59,454 nucleotides of DNA from Gammaproteobacteria bacterium (GTDB lineage: Bacteria; Pseudomonadota; Gammaproteobacteria; JAKEHO01): positions 1 to 59,454 of the forward strand of contig JAPUIX010000112.1 of NCBI GenBank assembly GCA_027296625.1. Reading direction: 5' to 3'. Position numbers and translations under genes: made by a program. Positions 5,358-13,549 of the stretch are shown here, piece by piece. Below the pieces are notes generated by a model. The model was given only the letters and a program-made list of their open reading frames with translations, searched no databases and was not told the DNA's origin. Within the stretch, counting starts at the first letter, position 1; every line of letters starts with the position of its first letter.

Positions 5358-6662
5358 ATGCCTAGAATCACTCGCCAGAATAGCATCAAGGTCGTTCTGA
5401 TATTCGCGGTCTTCTTGGTGTTTCTATTCAATGGAATCGGTCTACTGCGTTTTAAATTCCACGTGGGCTCGGATATTTCTATTCAGCAAGGGCTCCTTAC
5501 TCAGATGCTTCAGTACGGCGAACTCACCTTACCTGAGGCGATGAAGACGCCCGAGTTCTTTGCCTTTGTCTTGATTGGTCTGACCTTGTGTATATTCCTG
5601 CCTTTATTGAGCCCCGTCAAAGCATCGATTCTAACGCTTCTCGCCATGATACCGCCGGTCTATATGAATTATGCGGGACCAACGCAAAATACGCTTCTAC
5701 CAATGGAGTACAGCCTGTTAACCATCTTGATGCTCTTCGTAGTAAACGTGCTAATCAGTTACTTTGTCGAAACGCACGCGAAACAGAAACTAATCGCTGT
5801 ATTTGGTCAATACGTTCCTGCAGCAGTGGTTGGCGATATAAGCAAGCAATTAGGCAAACTATCTCTCGATGGCGAATCCCGCGAACTTACCGTGATTTTT
5901 TGTGACCTCAAGAATTTTTCAGGCATATCAGAACAGTTGAATCCGAAACAACTCGTTCAGTTCCTTAATGAATTTTTTACGGCGATGACCAAAATACTGC
6001 ATGAGCATGGCGCCACAATAGATAAGTATATGGGCGATGCAATCATGGCGTTTTGGGGGGCGCCGCTTCCACAGCCAGATCATGCACAAAGGGCCGTCAT
6101 GGCCGCACTGCATATGCAAAAGGAACTGGAGAACATCCGCATGGCATTTAAGCACAAGAGTTGGCCGGATATCAGCATGGGAATTGGAATTAACACGGGA
6201 GTCATGAACGTAGGGAATATGGGCTCCGAGTTTCGCATTGCATATACGATTGTCGGTGATGCCGTAAATCTTGGCTCTCGCCTAGAGCCACTAACACGGA
6301 TCTATAAAGTCGATACGATAGTGAGTGAATCAACGAAACACGCGGCAAACAATACCTTATTCAAAGAGCTTGATCTGGTACAGGTTAGAGGCAAACAGGT
6401 CCTGACACGAATCTTTAACCCTATTTGTGCAATCCAAGAAGCGGACAAATCGCTCCAAGAACACCTTGAGCTGCACGATGAGGCTCTGCAATGCTATTAC
6501 GCACGCGAATGGGACAAGGCGAGATCGATGTTTCAACGGCTGCAACCGCAAGTCCCGGACTACGCCGAATACTATGCGCTAATTATCAGTCGCATTGACA
6601 CGCACAGAGAACAGCCGCCACCGGATGACTGGGGAGGCGAGACGCGATACTACGCGCTATAG
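5358..6662 (+). CDS. Membrane-bound class III adenylate cyclase
   Basis: A 434-aa protein with about four N-terminal hydrophobic segments (roughly 12-30, 67-85, 90-104, 118-137) and a cytosolic class III cyclase domain (about 170-360). Metal-binding aspartates are D183 in IFCDLKNF and D227 in YMGDAI. K223 and T297 occupy the base-selecting positions in a K/T pattern usual for bacterial adenylate cyclases. N304 and R308 of the VNLGSR transition-state motif are present. The full periplasmic CHASE2 sensor common in such cyclases is absent or reduced to a short stretch. A C-terminal tail of about 75 aa is helical and TPR-like. It is predicted to make cAMP, perhaps for the Crp/Vfr protein encoded at 1056-1688. 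Confidence 0.88.
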   Translation: MPRITRQNSIKVVLIFAVFLVFLFNGIGLLRFKFHVGSDISIQQGLLTQMLQYGELTLPEAMKTPEFFAFVLIGLTLCIFLPLLSPVKASILTLLAMIPPVYMNYAGPTQNTLLPMEYSLLTILMLFVVNVLISYFVETHAKQKLIAVFGQYVPAAVVGDISKQLGKLSLDGESRELTVIFCDLKNFSGISEQLNPKQLVQFLNEFFTAMTKILHEHGATIDKYMGDAIMAFWGAPLPQPDHAQRAVMAALHMQKELENIRMAFKHKSWPDISMGIGINTGVMNVGNMGSEFRIAYTIVGDAVNLGSRLEPLTRIYKVDTIVSESTKHAANNTLFKELDLVQVRGKQVLTRIFNPICAIQEADKSLQEHLELHDEALQCYYAREWDKARSMFQRLQPQVPDYAEYYALIISRIDTHREQPPPDDWGGETRYYAL

Positions 6663-6710
6663 AGCGAAATCGGGGTCTAAAACCGTGGTGATGTACGACA
6701 GACCGCCCGG

Positions 6711-7436
6711 CTATTGATCGTCAGATGATCCCTTATCATTTTGCTCGAGTTGTTTAAGCCTTTCCGTCAAGAACCAGATCTCATGCGGATCGGTGATTGT
6801 GCCACTCTCTAGTAGACCACCGATCAACACCTTCGCGCTTTCTAACTCACCCATATCTTCAAGCACATAGAGTTCCATCTGACGAGCCCAATGGGGCACG
6901 TTCTCCCCTGTCGCATGCTCCCTCAACGCACGGGCGTACTCATACGCTAAGGGCAAATCTTCTAAGCGATGCTTGGCAACGTAAATCGCATGCGCGAGCC
7001 AGGGCCAGCGCCTGTTCGGATCCGCTAAAAACTGGTCATATACAAAGGCTAACATCTGTCGCTGCTTAGCCTCTACAGGGACTTCACCATATACCCTGCT
7101 AGCCGCAAGCAATGGATATTGTCCGTCTGGATCGAGCTGTAGAATACGCTCCATCCACCCAGTCACCTTGTCGTAATCAAGTTCTTTAAACGGTATGCTG
7201 ATACCGGGCTGATTATCAAAGGCCTGCAACCAAAGCATCAACAGCTTGGCTAATGCGACGGGATCGCCGAGACTCACCGCGCGTAGTTGTTCCAGCGGTA
7301 GGGGCGTCGGCAATGCGGCGGCGGTTGCCTCAGGTGCCGGACGAGTGCCGTGCCAGACAATCTGTATCACCAACATCACTGCAACGAGCGCTACCACTAG
7401 TCTTGGAATATCTCTTATCGGACGCTCTCTGCTCAA
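6711..7436 (-). CDS. Conserved hypothetical membrane-anchored protein with helical repeats
   Basis: A 241-aa protein with one N-terminal membrane helix (about residues 11-28), then an Ala/Pro linker and an all-helical domain that looks TPR-like (segments such as LLMLWLQAFDNQPG and DPNRRWPWLAHAIYVAKHRL). It lies 87 bp downstream of the ABC-2 permease gene on the same strand and is likely co-expressed with it. The topology suggests a periplasmic helical domain. I do not recognise a characterised family; a link to the ABC system or to pili is inferred from position only. Confidence 0.75.
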   Translation of the reverse strand: MSRERPIRDIPRLVVALVAVMLVIQIVWHGTRPAPEATAAALPTPLPLEQLRAVSLGDPVALAKLLMLWLQAFDNQPGISIPFKELDYDKVTGWMERILQLDPDGQYPLLAASRVYGEVPVEAKQRQMLAFVYDQFLADPNRRWPWLAHAIYVAKHRLEDLPLAYEYARALREHATGENVPHWARQMELYVLEDMGELESAKVLIGGLLESGTITDPHEIWFLTERLKQLEQNDKGSSDDQ

Positions 7437-7523
7437 TTCCGGCTCCGTTCAAAGAACAAACAGCAAGTCGCTTAATCTCCGAAATACGAGGTTGGCATGA
7501 AGGTTCACCGCCAGGAAGTCCTG

Positions 7524-8294
7524 CTACAAGTTTTTACGATAAAGATCAAAAAGCCCCACAGAGACTAACAAGCCAACGTAGATGACCGTTTGCGCAAATA
7601 TTGGGCCAAGTACGTTCCACTGACCGGTGTGATAGATCAGCCAATCCGTCAGCGTAAACTGATCCAGGCTCGGCAGAATGAAGGCAATGCCATCAACTAT
7701 TTTGTTGATTACATTTTGTGACAGGGTTCCACTTTCAAGCAACGGACTTTGTCCGATCAGCTGTATGGCGCTGATGCTGCGCGATAGTATGTAAAACGCC
7801 ATAACGGCACTAAAAGCAGGCGTGATCTGGTTAAAGGTGAACATGCAAAGTAAGCTCAATGCCGTAATCATCCATAATTCACAAGTCAATGATGCACCCC
7901 ACAATACGACCTGTGCTACCGGCGCATGGAGCAATAAAACCAAGCTAATGAGGACGGCAATAACAGCTGCGAGCACAGAGAACCCGATCAACTTCCCGAA
8001 ATAATAGGTTGCGCGCGCAATAGGCAAAGACAATACCAGTTCGAAACCTTTGTCGTTGAACTCACGTACCATGCTGGTGATTACGAAAAGACTGACCACG
8101 AAAACAGAAAATAAGCGCAACGTAGCGGCCAAGAGACTGCTCTGTACCTCGTTGCTTTCGGTTATTGCCAGTTCCCCAGCGAACTCACTCAGAGCAAACG
8201 CCGCTATTATTACGATGATAACCAGCCAAAGGAGGCGGTTGCGCAGCGCCTCTAAAACTGTGAAAACGCCGATTGTTAATGCAGAATAAAACAT
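7524..8294 (-). CDS. ABC-2 type transporter permease
   Basis: A 256-aa integral membrane protein with about six hydrophobic segments and the layout of ABC-2 permeases: a short cytosolic start, a first helix (LWLVIIVIIAAFAL), a loop with the cytosolic motif REFNDKGFELVLSLPIARATYYFGK typical of the coupling region, then further helices. The partner ATPase is most likely the gene product of 3090-3824. The substrate is unknown. The gene is divergent from the histidine kinase gene with a 78-bp shared upstream region. Confidence 0.83.
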   Translation of the reverse strand: MFYSALTIGVFTVLEALRNRLLWLVIIVIIAAFALSEFAGELAITESNEVQSSLLAATLRLFSVFVVSLFVITSMVREFNDKGFELVLSLPIARATYYFGKLIGFSVLAAVIAVLISLVLLLHAPVAQVVLWGASLTCELWMITALSLLCMFTFNQITPAFSAVMAFYILSRSISAIQLIGQSPLLESGTLSQNVINKIVDGIAFILPSLDQFTLTDWLIYHTGQWNVLGPIFAQTVIYVGLLVSVGLFDLYRKNL

Positions 8295-8372
8295 ATTCTT
8301 TGCTAGGCTGCTTTTTTACAGAATAATTGTATAGTTTACTATAGGGTCTGGAATTATTTGAGAATCAATTCT

Positions 8373-10097
8373 ATGTCGCAGATTGTGACACTAATTCGTC
8401 AGCGACAGGAGCATTTGATCATCGCATTGATGCTTCTCCTGCTCCATCTGTCCATTTGGTCAGAGTTTGGTAGCCCCTTATCTCGTTCACTTATGCTCGC
8501 CCACCTTGGGTTATTTTTGCTTTGGCAGCCGCTGTGGCGTGGTGATCAGCAACTGAAATGGCAGGATACGGTGGTTTTTATTGTTCTAACTCTAGCCTTT
8601 CTGATGTGGATCAATTGGTGGCTGATCTTTGGCTGGCTAGTGCTCTTAATCGGCTTAGTAGGCGGGCGAATACTTTTGGATCAGAATGAGCGAAATGCTT
8701 ACATGATTGTATTGATATTTCTCGTATCCGAGTTGCTCATCGGATGTGTCACGCAACTTTTTTCCATTCGAATATTGCGAGGAGTACCGGAGCTTTTTGA
8801 ATTTGCGCTGCTACTACTGCTGGTATCGCTAGTATTAATACCGCCAGGTCGAAGTATCGAAAAGCAAGCACGCCCGGTGGACTTTCTACACGGCATTACC
8901 ATGTCGCTGCTCATCAGCCTTTTGGCGCTTGGCAGTCTCGTTAATATGTACTCTACCGGTGCAGAGTACCCGATCGCATTACTCCAAACCCTCATTGCGA
9001 TCGCCCTGTTTTTATCCGCCATCAGCTGGCTTCTTTCGCCAACGGCTGGATTCAGTGGCTTGGCGCAGCTCTGGACCCGTTCGCTACTCAGTATAGGAAC
9101 CCCTTTCGAGCAATGGCTCACAAAGCTCTCAAGGCTCGCGGAACAACAACAAACCCCGGAAAAATTCTTAGAAGCGTCAATGGACGCACTCGTGGAATTG
9201 CCGTGGGTCGCAGGCGTCAAGTGGCGAGCCCCTGGAAGTGAAGGAACACGAGGCGTCATGGCCACGCACAGGATCGAGTTAAAGATTTCAGAGATCTCCG
9301 TGACGATTAACAGCAATAGGCCTGTTGGAGCTGCCTTGCTACTTCATTGCAAGTTATTAATGCAGCTACTTGCAAACTTTCACATAGCCAAAACGAGGGA
9401 ACGGGAACTTACACACCGCGCCCATCTACAAGCGATCTATGAGACCGGAGCTCGGGTGACCCATGACATAAAAAATCTGCTGCAGTCATTGCAGATCATA
9501 ACGGCTGCTATGCAAAATAACATGAGCCGTAAGAAGACGGACATTTTCAATTTGTTGCAACGACAGCTGCCCCACCTCTCTCAGCGGCTGCAGCTCGCCC
9601 TCGACAAGTTACAAGCACCAGAAAAGGCTACCAATGAAGAAACCCATCTAAAATCGTGGTGGCAGCTACTAAAAGGGCGGTATAAGACAGGAGATATTGA
9701 GTTTACATCGGATATTAAGGCAGATCCGATTATCCCTGCTGATCTTTTCGACAGTATCGTTGAAAATCTTCTGGAGAATGTGCGAAGCAAGCAGCAAATA
9801 GAAACTGCGCTGAAGATTACTGTGAGCCTATTCGCAGACGAAGCCGAACTTATCTTAGATGTCTGTGATAATGGGAGTAGAATCGAACCCGACAGAGCCA
9901 ATGCGCTGTTTAAACAGCCCGTGGCGTCAGACAGTGGATTAGGTATTGGCCTGTATCAAGCCGCCAAACAGGCAGAACTCATGGGTTACACGCTTGTGCT
10001 GAAGCATAACGAACCGGGTCAGGTGTGTTTTGAGCTATCCCGAAGCACGGTCCATACCGATGACAATCCACAATTCGGGCTGTTCACCTCAGAGTGA
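8373..10097 (+). CDS. Membrane sensor histidine kinase (PrsK-like)
   Basis: About 574 aa. The N-terminal 230 residues form a multi-helix membrane region, followed by a linker or degenerate GAF-like segment (about 260-345) and a kinase core. The H-box is TGARVTHDIKNLL (phosphorylated His about residue 364 from this start). The N-box is SIVENLLENV and the G-boxes are DNGSRIEPD and GLGIGLYQA. I chose ATG 8373; a TTG at 8358 would add five residues. No regulator is adjacent, but a sigma-54 response regulator is encoded at 23110-24549 on the far side of the msh block, and the pair resembles PrsK/PrsR. Pairing is inferred. Confidence 0.83.
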   Translation: MSQIVTLIRQRQEHLIIALMLLLLHLSIWSEFGSPLSRSLMLAHLGLFLLWQPLWRGDQQLKWQDTVVFIVLTLAFLMWINWWLIFGWLVLLIGLVGGRILLDQNERNAYMIVLIFLVSELLIGCVTQLFSIRILRGVPELFEFALLLLLVSLVLIPPGRSIEKQARPVDFLHGITMSLLISLLALGSLVNMYSTGAEYPIALLQTLIAIALFLSAISWLLSPTAGFSGLAQLWTRSLLSIGTPFEQWLTKLSRLAEQQQTPEKFLEASMDALVELPWVAGVKWRAPGSEGTRGVMATHRIELKISEISVTINSNRPVGAALLLHCKLLMQLLANFHIAKTRERELTHRAHLQAIYETGARVTHDIKNLLQSLQIITAAMQNNMSRKKTDIFNLLQRQLPHLSQRLQLALDKLQAPEKATNEETHLKSWWQLLKGRYKTGDIEFTSDIKADPIIPADLFDSIVENLLENVRSKQQIETALKITVSLFADEAELILDVCDNGSRIEPDRANALFKQPVASDSGLGIGLYQAAKQAELMGYTLVLKHNEPGQVCFELSRSTVHTDDNPQFGLFTSE

Positions 10098-10134
10098 ACT
10101 GGCAAGACTCGCAGGACTTACTTTAATCATTTGG

Positions 10135-10893
10135 TCAGGGTAGTTGGCCTGAAACCACCATGCGATTTCTTAGGACACTCGGCGAGATCCAGGTCACCAG
10201 ATCATCAAACTCAAGGATGGGATCACGGCTGTAGATCTTCAGTACATAGATTGTATCCCCATCGGTGTTCTCGATCTCTTGTGCTGAGGTCGGTGGAAGT
10301 GTTTTTCCGTTACTTCCATGGGAGATAATGATAGCTGGGATATTTTGAGCGATATCCGCTCCGCCTGCTGCATCCTTGACAGTGATGTTGCCATTATCCG
10401 CCAGAACAAAAGACGGCACTGGATCATCTGCAAAGGCCGTGGTGACTTGATACGTATACCTTGAATCCCACGGATCCCTTTCTGGGACCCCAAGGTCTAC
10501 CCAGGGAAGATTACCAACCGCTGTCGAGCATACCTTGGGCGTGTTCACCCGGTCTTCCTGCCCATCATTGGCTGTAACGGAGACACACAAGCCTGTGTTG
10601 TCGCGACAGTCCGGACATATGAGTCGTCCATTGGTCATCGCGAACCCAATCAGCGCTTCCCTCGCCTGATCGAGGGTTTCGTGTGCTTTTTTGCGCTCAG
10701 ACTGTTCTACTTGAATCGACAGCGCCGGCAGCAAACTCCCCAGCAAAAGGGCCAGAATGATCAACACGATGGCCACCTCAATCAGGGAGAACCCATCATG
10801 GAGACTCTTGCGAGGTAGCTTACGCCGACGCAGCGTGTGCATCAGATTATCCATAGATCCATGCCCGTTTAGCGGATTATGGGCAACCACCAT
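10135..10893 (-). CDS. Prepilin-like protein at the end of the msh operon
   Basis: A protein of up to 252 aa with a long basic leader ending in DG before FSLIEVA, a prepilin peptidase site with E at mature position 5, then a hydrophobic helix (VLIILALLLGSLLPAL). The globular part has two Cys pairs (ICPDC and later cysteines). The longest frame starts at 10893 and overlaps the upstream gene by 17 nt; an ATG at 10854 would remove the overlap and 13 residues. Its place at the 3' end of the operon suggests a minor pilin or pseudopilin, perhaps MshC- or MshD-like. Exact identity is uncertain. Confidence 0.78.
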   Translation of the reverse strand: MVVAHNPLNGHGSMDNLMHTLRRRKLPRKSLHDGFSLIEVAIVLIILALLLGSLLPALSIQVEQSERKKAHETLDQAREALIGFAMTNGRLICPDCRDNTGLCVSVTANDGQEDRVNTPKVCSTAVGNLPWVDLGVPERDPWDSRYTYQVTTAFADDPVPSFVLADNGNITVKDAAGGADIAQNIPAIIISHGSNGKTLPPTSAQEIENTDGDTIYVLKIYSRDPILEFDDLVTWISPSVLRNRMVVSGQLP

Positions 10894-12340
10894 CCTGGCA
10901 TGCTTTATCGTTGAAAATCGGCGTTAGCGGCCCATTGACAAAGGCTTCATCGCCTGCCGGAATACTCCCCGGTCCTGCTCCCGGCACATTGTCGGCTTCC
11001 AGATAGTTACCGATATTTCCCTTATCAACATCATTTGCACGTGTCTGCACGCCTAGACTCCGGCTCGCAACCACCATAGCAACTTTTGCGTTCGCTGCAT
11101 TGAGGGATAGTATCGGCACGCCGCTCCCCGGACTTCCTGGTCTGTACGCATCGTCCACCCCAAAAAATACCATCTCCCGCCATTCGTCCCACCACCACCA
11201 ATACCAGTCCAGGCCGGTCGCACCTAGATCTTTGTCAAAGCATACCGGATAGGGATTACCGGTAAAGGGGACAAAATCAGCCACCGGGATAGCTGGATCG
11301 GGATCAGTCTTCCAAGCGCCCAACATGCCCGTACCGGCTGTATCATCCAAGGTATCGGGGATACGTCCAAAGCGCTCGGTAGGATCATCGTCGTATGCAG
11401 GCGGACTGCCTCCATTCAAAACCGCTGCCCACGGATATCGCCCGCCGTTGGTGACATCGGCGGCGTAGTCATCCAGACAGGCTTGCGCTCTTTCCGCGAC
11501 CCATTCATCCATGCGCTCATAAATTCTCTGAAAATGTTGCGGCGTTATGAGCAACGAAACATCGTTAAAGATGACGTTAGCGCTCGCGCCCCGAACTTGA
11601 GGACTCGCCACGAATACAGACGGCGTCGCACTCGGCAATGCATTACTACCCGGTGTGCCCACGGGCGCTCCCACCTTAGTGCCCTGTGCATTATTCACTC
11701 CGTTAAGCGTCTCCAAATAGTTCGCGGGCAGGCTGATACCATCGGCAGGATTCGTGCTTCCGCACTCAGTCAGTGTTGCAGGTGAGCTGACCCCCCGAGT
11801 CTGCGAGCCGATTAGCTCACCGGAGGCAAAAACGATCGCTAGCGCGCGCCCGGGACTCGTGGGACCCGCAATTGGGCTCCCGGTCGCCGTCTCCACAACA
11901 AACTGGCCATCGCTATTGCTTGTCAGCGTTCGTTTTGGATTATTCTTATAGTTACCAGAGACGGCGTACCACAAGCACTGGCCAGCGCCATCTCGAAGGG
12001 GTGGTAACCCAAGTGTGCGCCAAGGTAACCGGCCGATGGCGCTCTCTCCCGTCGCAGCACAGGTACTAGCAACGCCATCACCATCGAAATCAGGGCACGG
12101 AAGATAGCCTTGCGGCTGTCCAGGACGCGTTTCAGCATAGGTTATTGCATAACCCACAAGAGCATCCCTTGCCCTGGCCAGGGATGACGCCGTTGCGTAG
12201 AGATCTGTGGCCTGCCCGCTTGCTGCATTTAACTTCGTTATCAACAAGGTTGATGCACCCACGACCATGACGAGTGCAAACGCTAACAGCGCAGCCCCCG
12301 ATTGATAACGGGGTGAATATTTATCAAGTCCGCTTACCAT
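10877..12340 (-). CDS. Large pilus-associated protein with N-terminal membrane helix
   Basis: A 487-aa protein with one hydrophobic segment (about 14-36, GAALLAFALVMVVGASTLLI) preceded by basic residues, resembling PilX/GspK-like minor pilin components, although a clear G-FTLxE cleavage site is missing. The exported part has several cysteines, an acidic DFDGDG stretch (84-89) that could bind calcium, and a striking aromatic run WYWWWW at 379-384 followed by DEW. It lies between mshK- and pilin-like genes on one transcript and may be a tip or adhesin component. That is inference from context. Confidence 0.7.
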   Translation of the reverse strand: MVSGLDKYSPRYQSGAALLAFALVMVVGASTLLITKLNAASGQATDLYATASSLARARDALVGYAITYAETRPGQPQGYLPCPDFDGDGVASTCAATGESAIGRLPWRTLGLPPLRDGAGQCLWYAVSGNYKNNPKRTLTSNSDGQFVVETATGSPIAGPTSPGRALAIVFASGELIGSQTRGVSSPATLTECGSTNPADGISLPANYLETLNGVNNAQGTKVGAPVGTPGSNALPSATPSVFVASPQVRGASANVIFNDVSLLITPQHFQRIYERMDEWVAERAQACLDDYAADVTNGGRYPWAAVLNGGSPPAYDDDPTERFGRIPDTLDDTAGTGMLGAWKTDPDPAIPVADFVPFTGNPYPVCFDKDLGATGLDWYWWWWDEWREMVFFGVDDAYRPGSPGSGVPILSLNAANAKVAMVVASRSLGVQTRANDVDKGNIGNYLEADNVPGAGPGSIPAGDEAFVNGPLTPIFNDKACQDGGCP

Positions 12341-12409
12341 ATCGCAAAGCAGCCAAAATGCGTATCAGGGATAGCTTTTATGGTTTAACGATTGGCGCCG
12401 ATATAGTTA

Positions 12410-12916
12410 CTACCGACTTGGTGCCGGTGAACTTGGTTTCTGTTTCGATTCGTTAACATCAATGACGGCGCCACTCAACGGTTCGTAGGTCTGCCCAACC
12501 TTGAGCTCCACTCTGGTAACGTTATCCGGCATAACCACCGGAACCCGGTCACCCCGAATTCCTGCTGTATCCACACTGATGTATTGAGATTCCAGGTCCC
12601 CATCAAAGGTGCTGCTTCCATTCACCCATGCCGTACTGCGTCCACCCTTACGATATACAAGGCCGTTGACCGTGACGCCCTCAATAACGGGTGTTGGCTC
12701 AACAACTTCTACTTCTTCCTCAACGACTGTTATCTCGATGGGCTCGATGTCCATGAACGGCCGTTCATGTCGAAGTTCCTCCAGCATTGCTCGTTCTTTC
12801 GCCGTCATAAACAGCCTGCCTAATTCATCCCCCTGGATAGCACTCGCATACAACCCTAACGCAACGATTGTTGCTATAAATAAACTGTATCCGAGTGACA
12901 TTTTGTTAGCCAGCAT
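12410..12916 (-). CDS. mshK: MshK/PilP-like pilus assembly protein
   Basis: A 168-aa protein with an N-terminal signal or membrane segment (LFIATIVALGLYAS), an acidic Glu/Val-rich linker (about 56-75), and a small beta domain containing GVTVNGLVYRKGGRSTAWVNG, typical of PilP/GspC homology domains that touch the secretin. It follows mshI- and mshJ-like genes with a 9-bp gap, matching MshK in the MSHA order. The predicted location is periplasmic, anchored in the inner membrane. The family assignment rests on position and this motif. Confidence 0.72.
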   Translation of the reverse strand: MLANKMSLGYSLFIATIVALGLYASAIQGDELGRLFMTAKERAMLEELRHERPFMDIEPIEITVVEEEVEVVEPTPVIEGVTVNGLVYRKGGRSTAWVNGSSTFDGDLESQYISVDTAGIRGDRVPVVMPDNVTRVELKVGQTYEPLSGAVIDVNESKQKPSSPAPSR

Positions 12917-12925
12917 AAATGTGCC

Positions 12926-13549
12926 TCACGAAATGACTAACTGCCTACCATCAGATGGTCTTATCGTATACCACAATAACTCGCATTGAGCCAAAATGTT
13001 CTCCTGCTTCGGATCACGCTCAATGGTCTTCTGTGAACTCGTGAACGTGCAGTCAGCTACACTGTATAGACCTGACGCGCGTTGATTAAGTTCGTCAAAC
13101 AAGCGCTCAAGATCGCCCTCATGCAATAATCCAAATGTAAGCTTCATTTTACTCACATAAATCTGGTAGCTGCCTCGGTAAATAGCATAACCGGGGGTGT
13201 ATTCTTTTTGCGACGTAATCTCATAGCTTAACGACGGAAGATCAATCCTCGCCCCCGCGCTTCGCAGCGTTTCAATCCAGTTCAGCCTATGTTCATTTCC
13301 AATGATTCCTTCCGCATACAGTTCCCTAAATCTTGGATAGAACTGCTTAATAAATCGGTCTTCCTCATCGATCGCAAGATACTTACGGCTAATGCTTTGG
13401 AATCGTACTTGATCCTTATTAAAATCAGATTCCATCTCGTCGCGAAAATAGATACTAGCCGCAAGCATAGCGCCGCTAACCAGAAAACAAAGCACAAACA
13501 CAGTGAGTGCGCCACGAAGTATAGGCCAATTTATGTCAGCTAGCTTCAT
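12926..13549 (-). CDS. mshJ: MshJ/PilO-like pilus assembly protein
   Basis: A 207-aa bitopic protein: short cytosolic start, one membrane helix (about 13-33, GALTVFVLCFLVSGAMLAA), a coiled-coil-prone stretch, and a periplasmic domain ending in an LxVS segment. This is the PilO/GspM-type plan of inner-membrane alignment proteins. It overlaps the mshI-like gene upstream by 14 nt and precedes the mshK-like gene, which supports translational coupling and the MshJ assignment. Confidence 0.75.
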   Translation of the reverse strand: MKLADINWPILRGALTVFVLCFLVSGAMLAASIYFRDEMESDFNKDQVRFQSISRKYLAIDEEDRFIKQFYPRFRELYAEGIIGNEHRLNWIETLRSAGARIDLPSLSYEITSQKEYTPGYAIYRGSYQIYVSKMKLTFGLLHEGDLERLFDELNQRASGLYSVADCTFTSSQKTIERDPKQENILAQCELLWYTIRPSDGRQLVIS

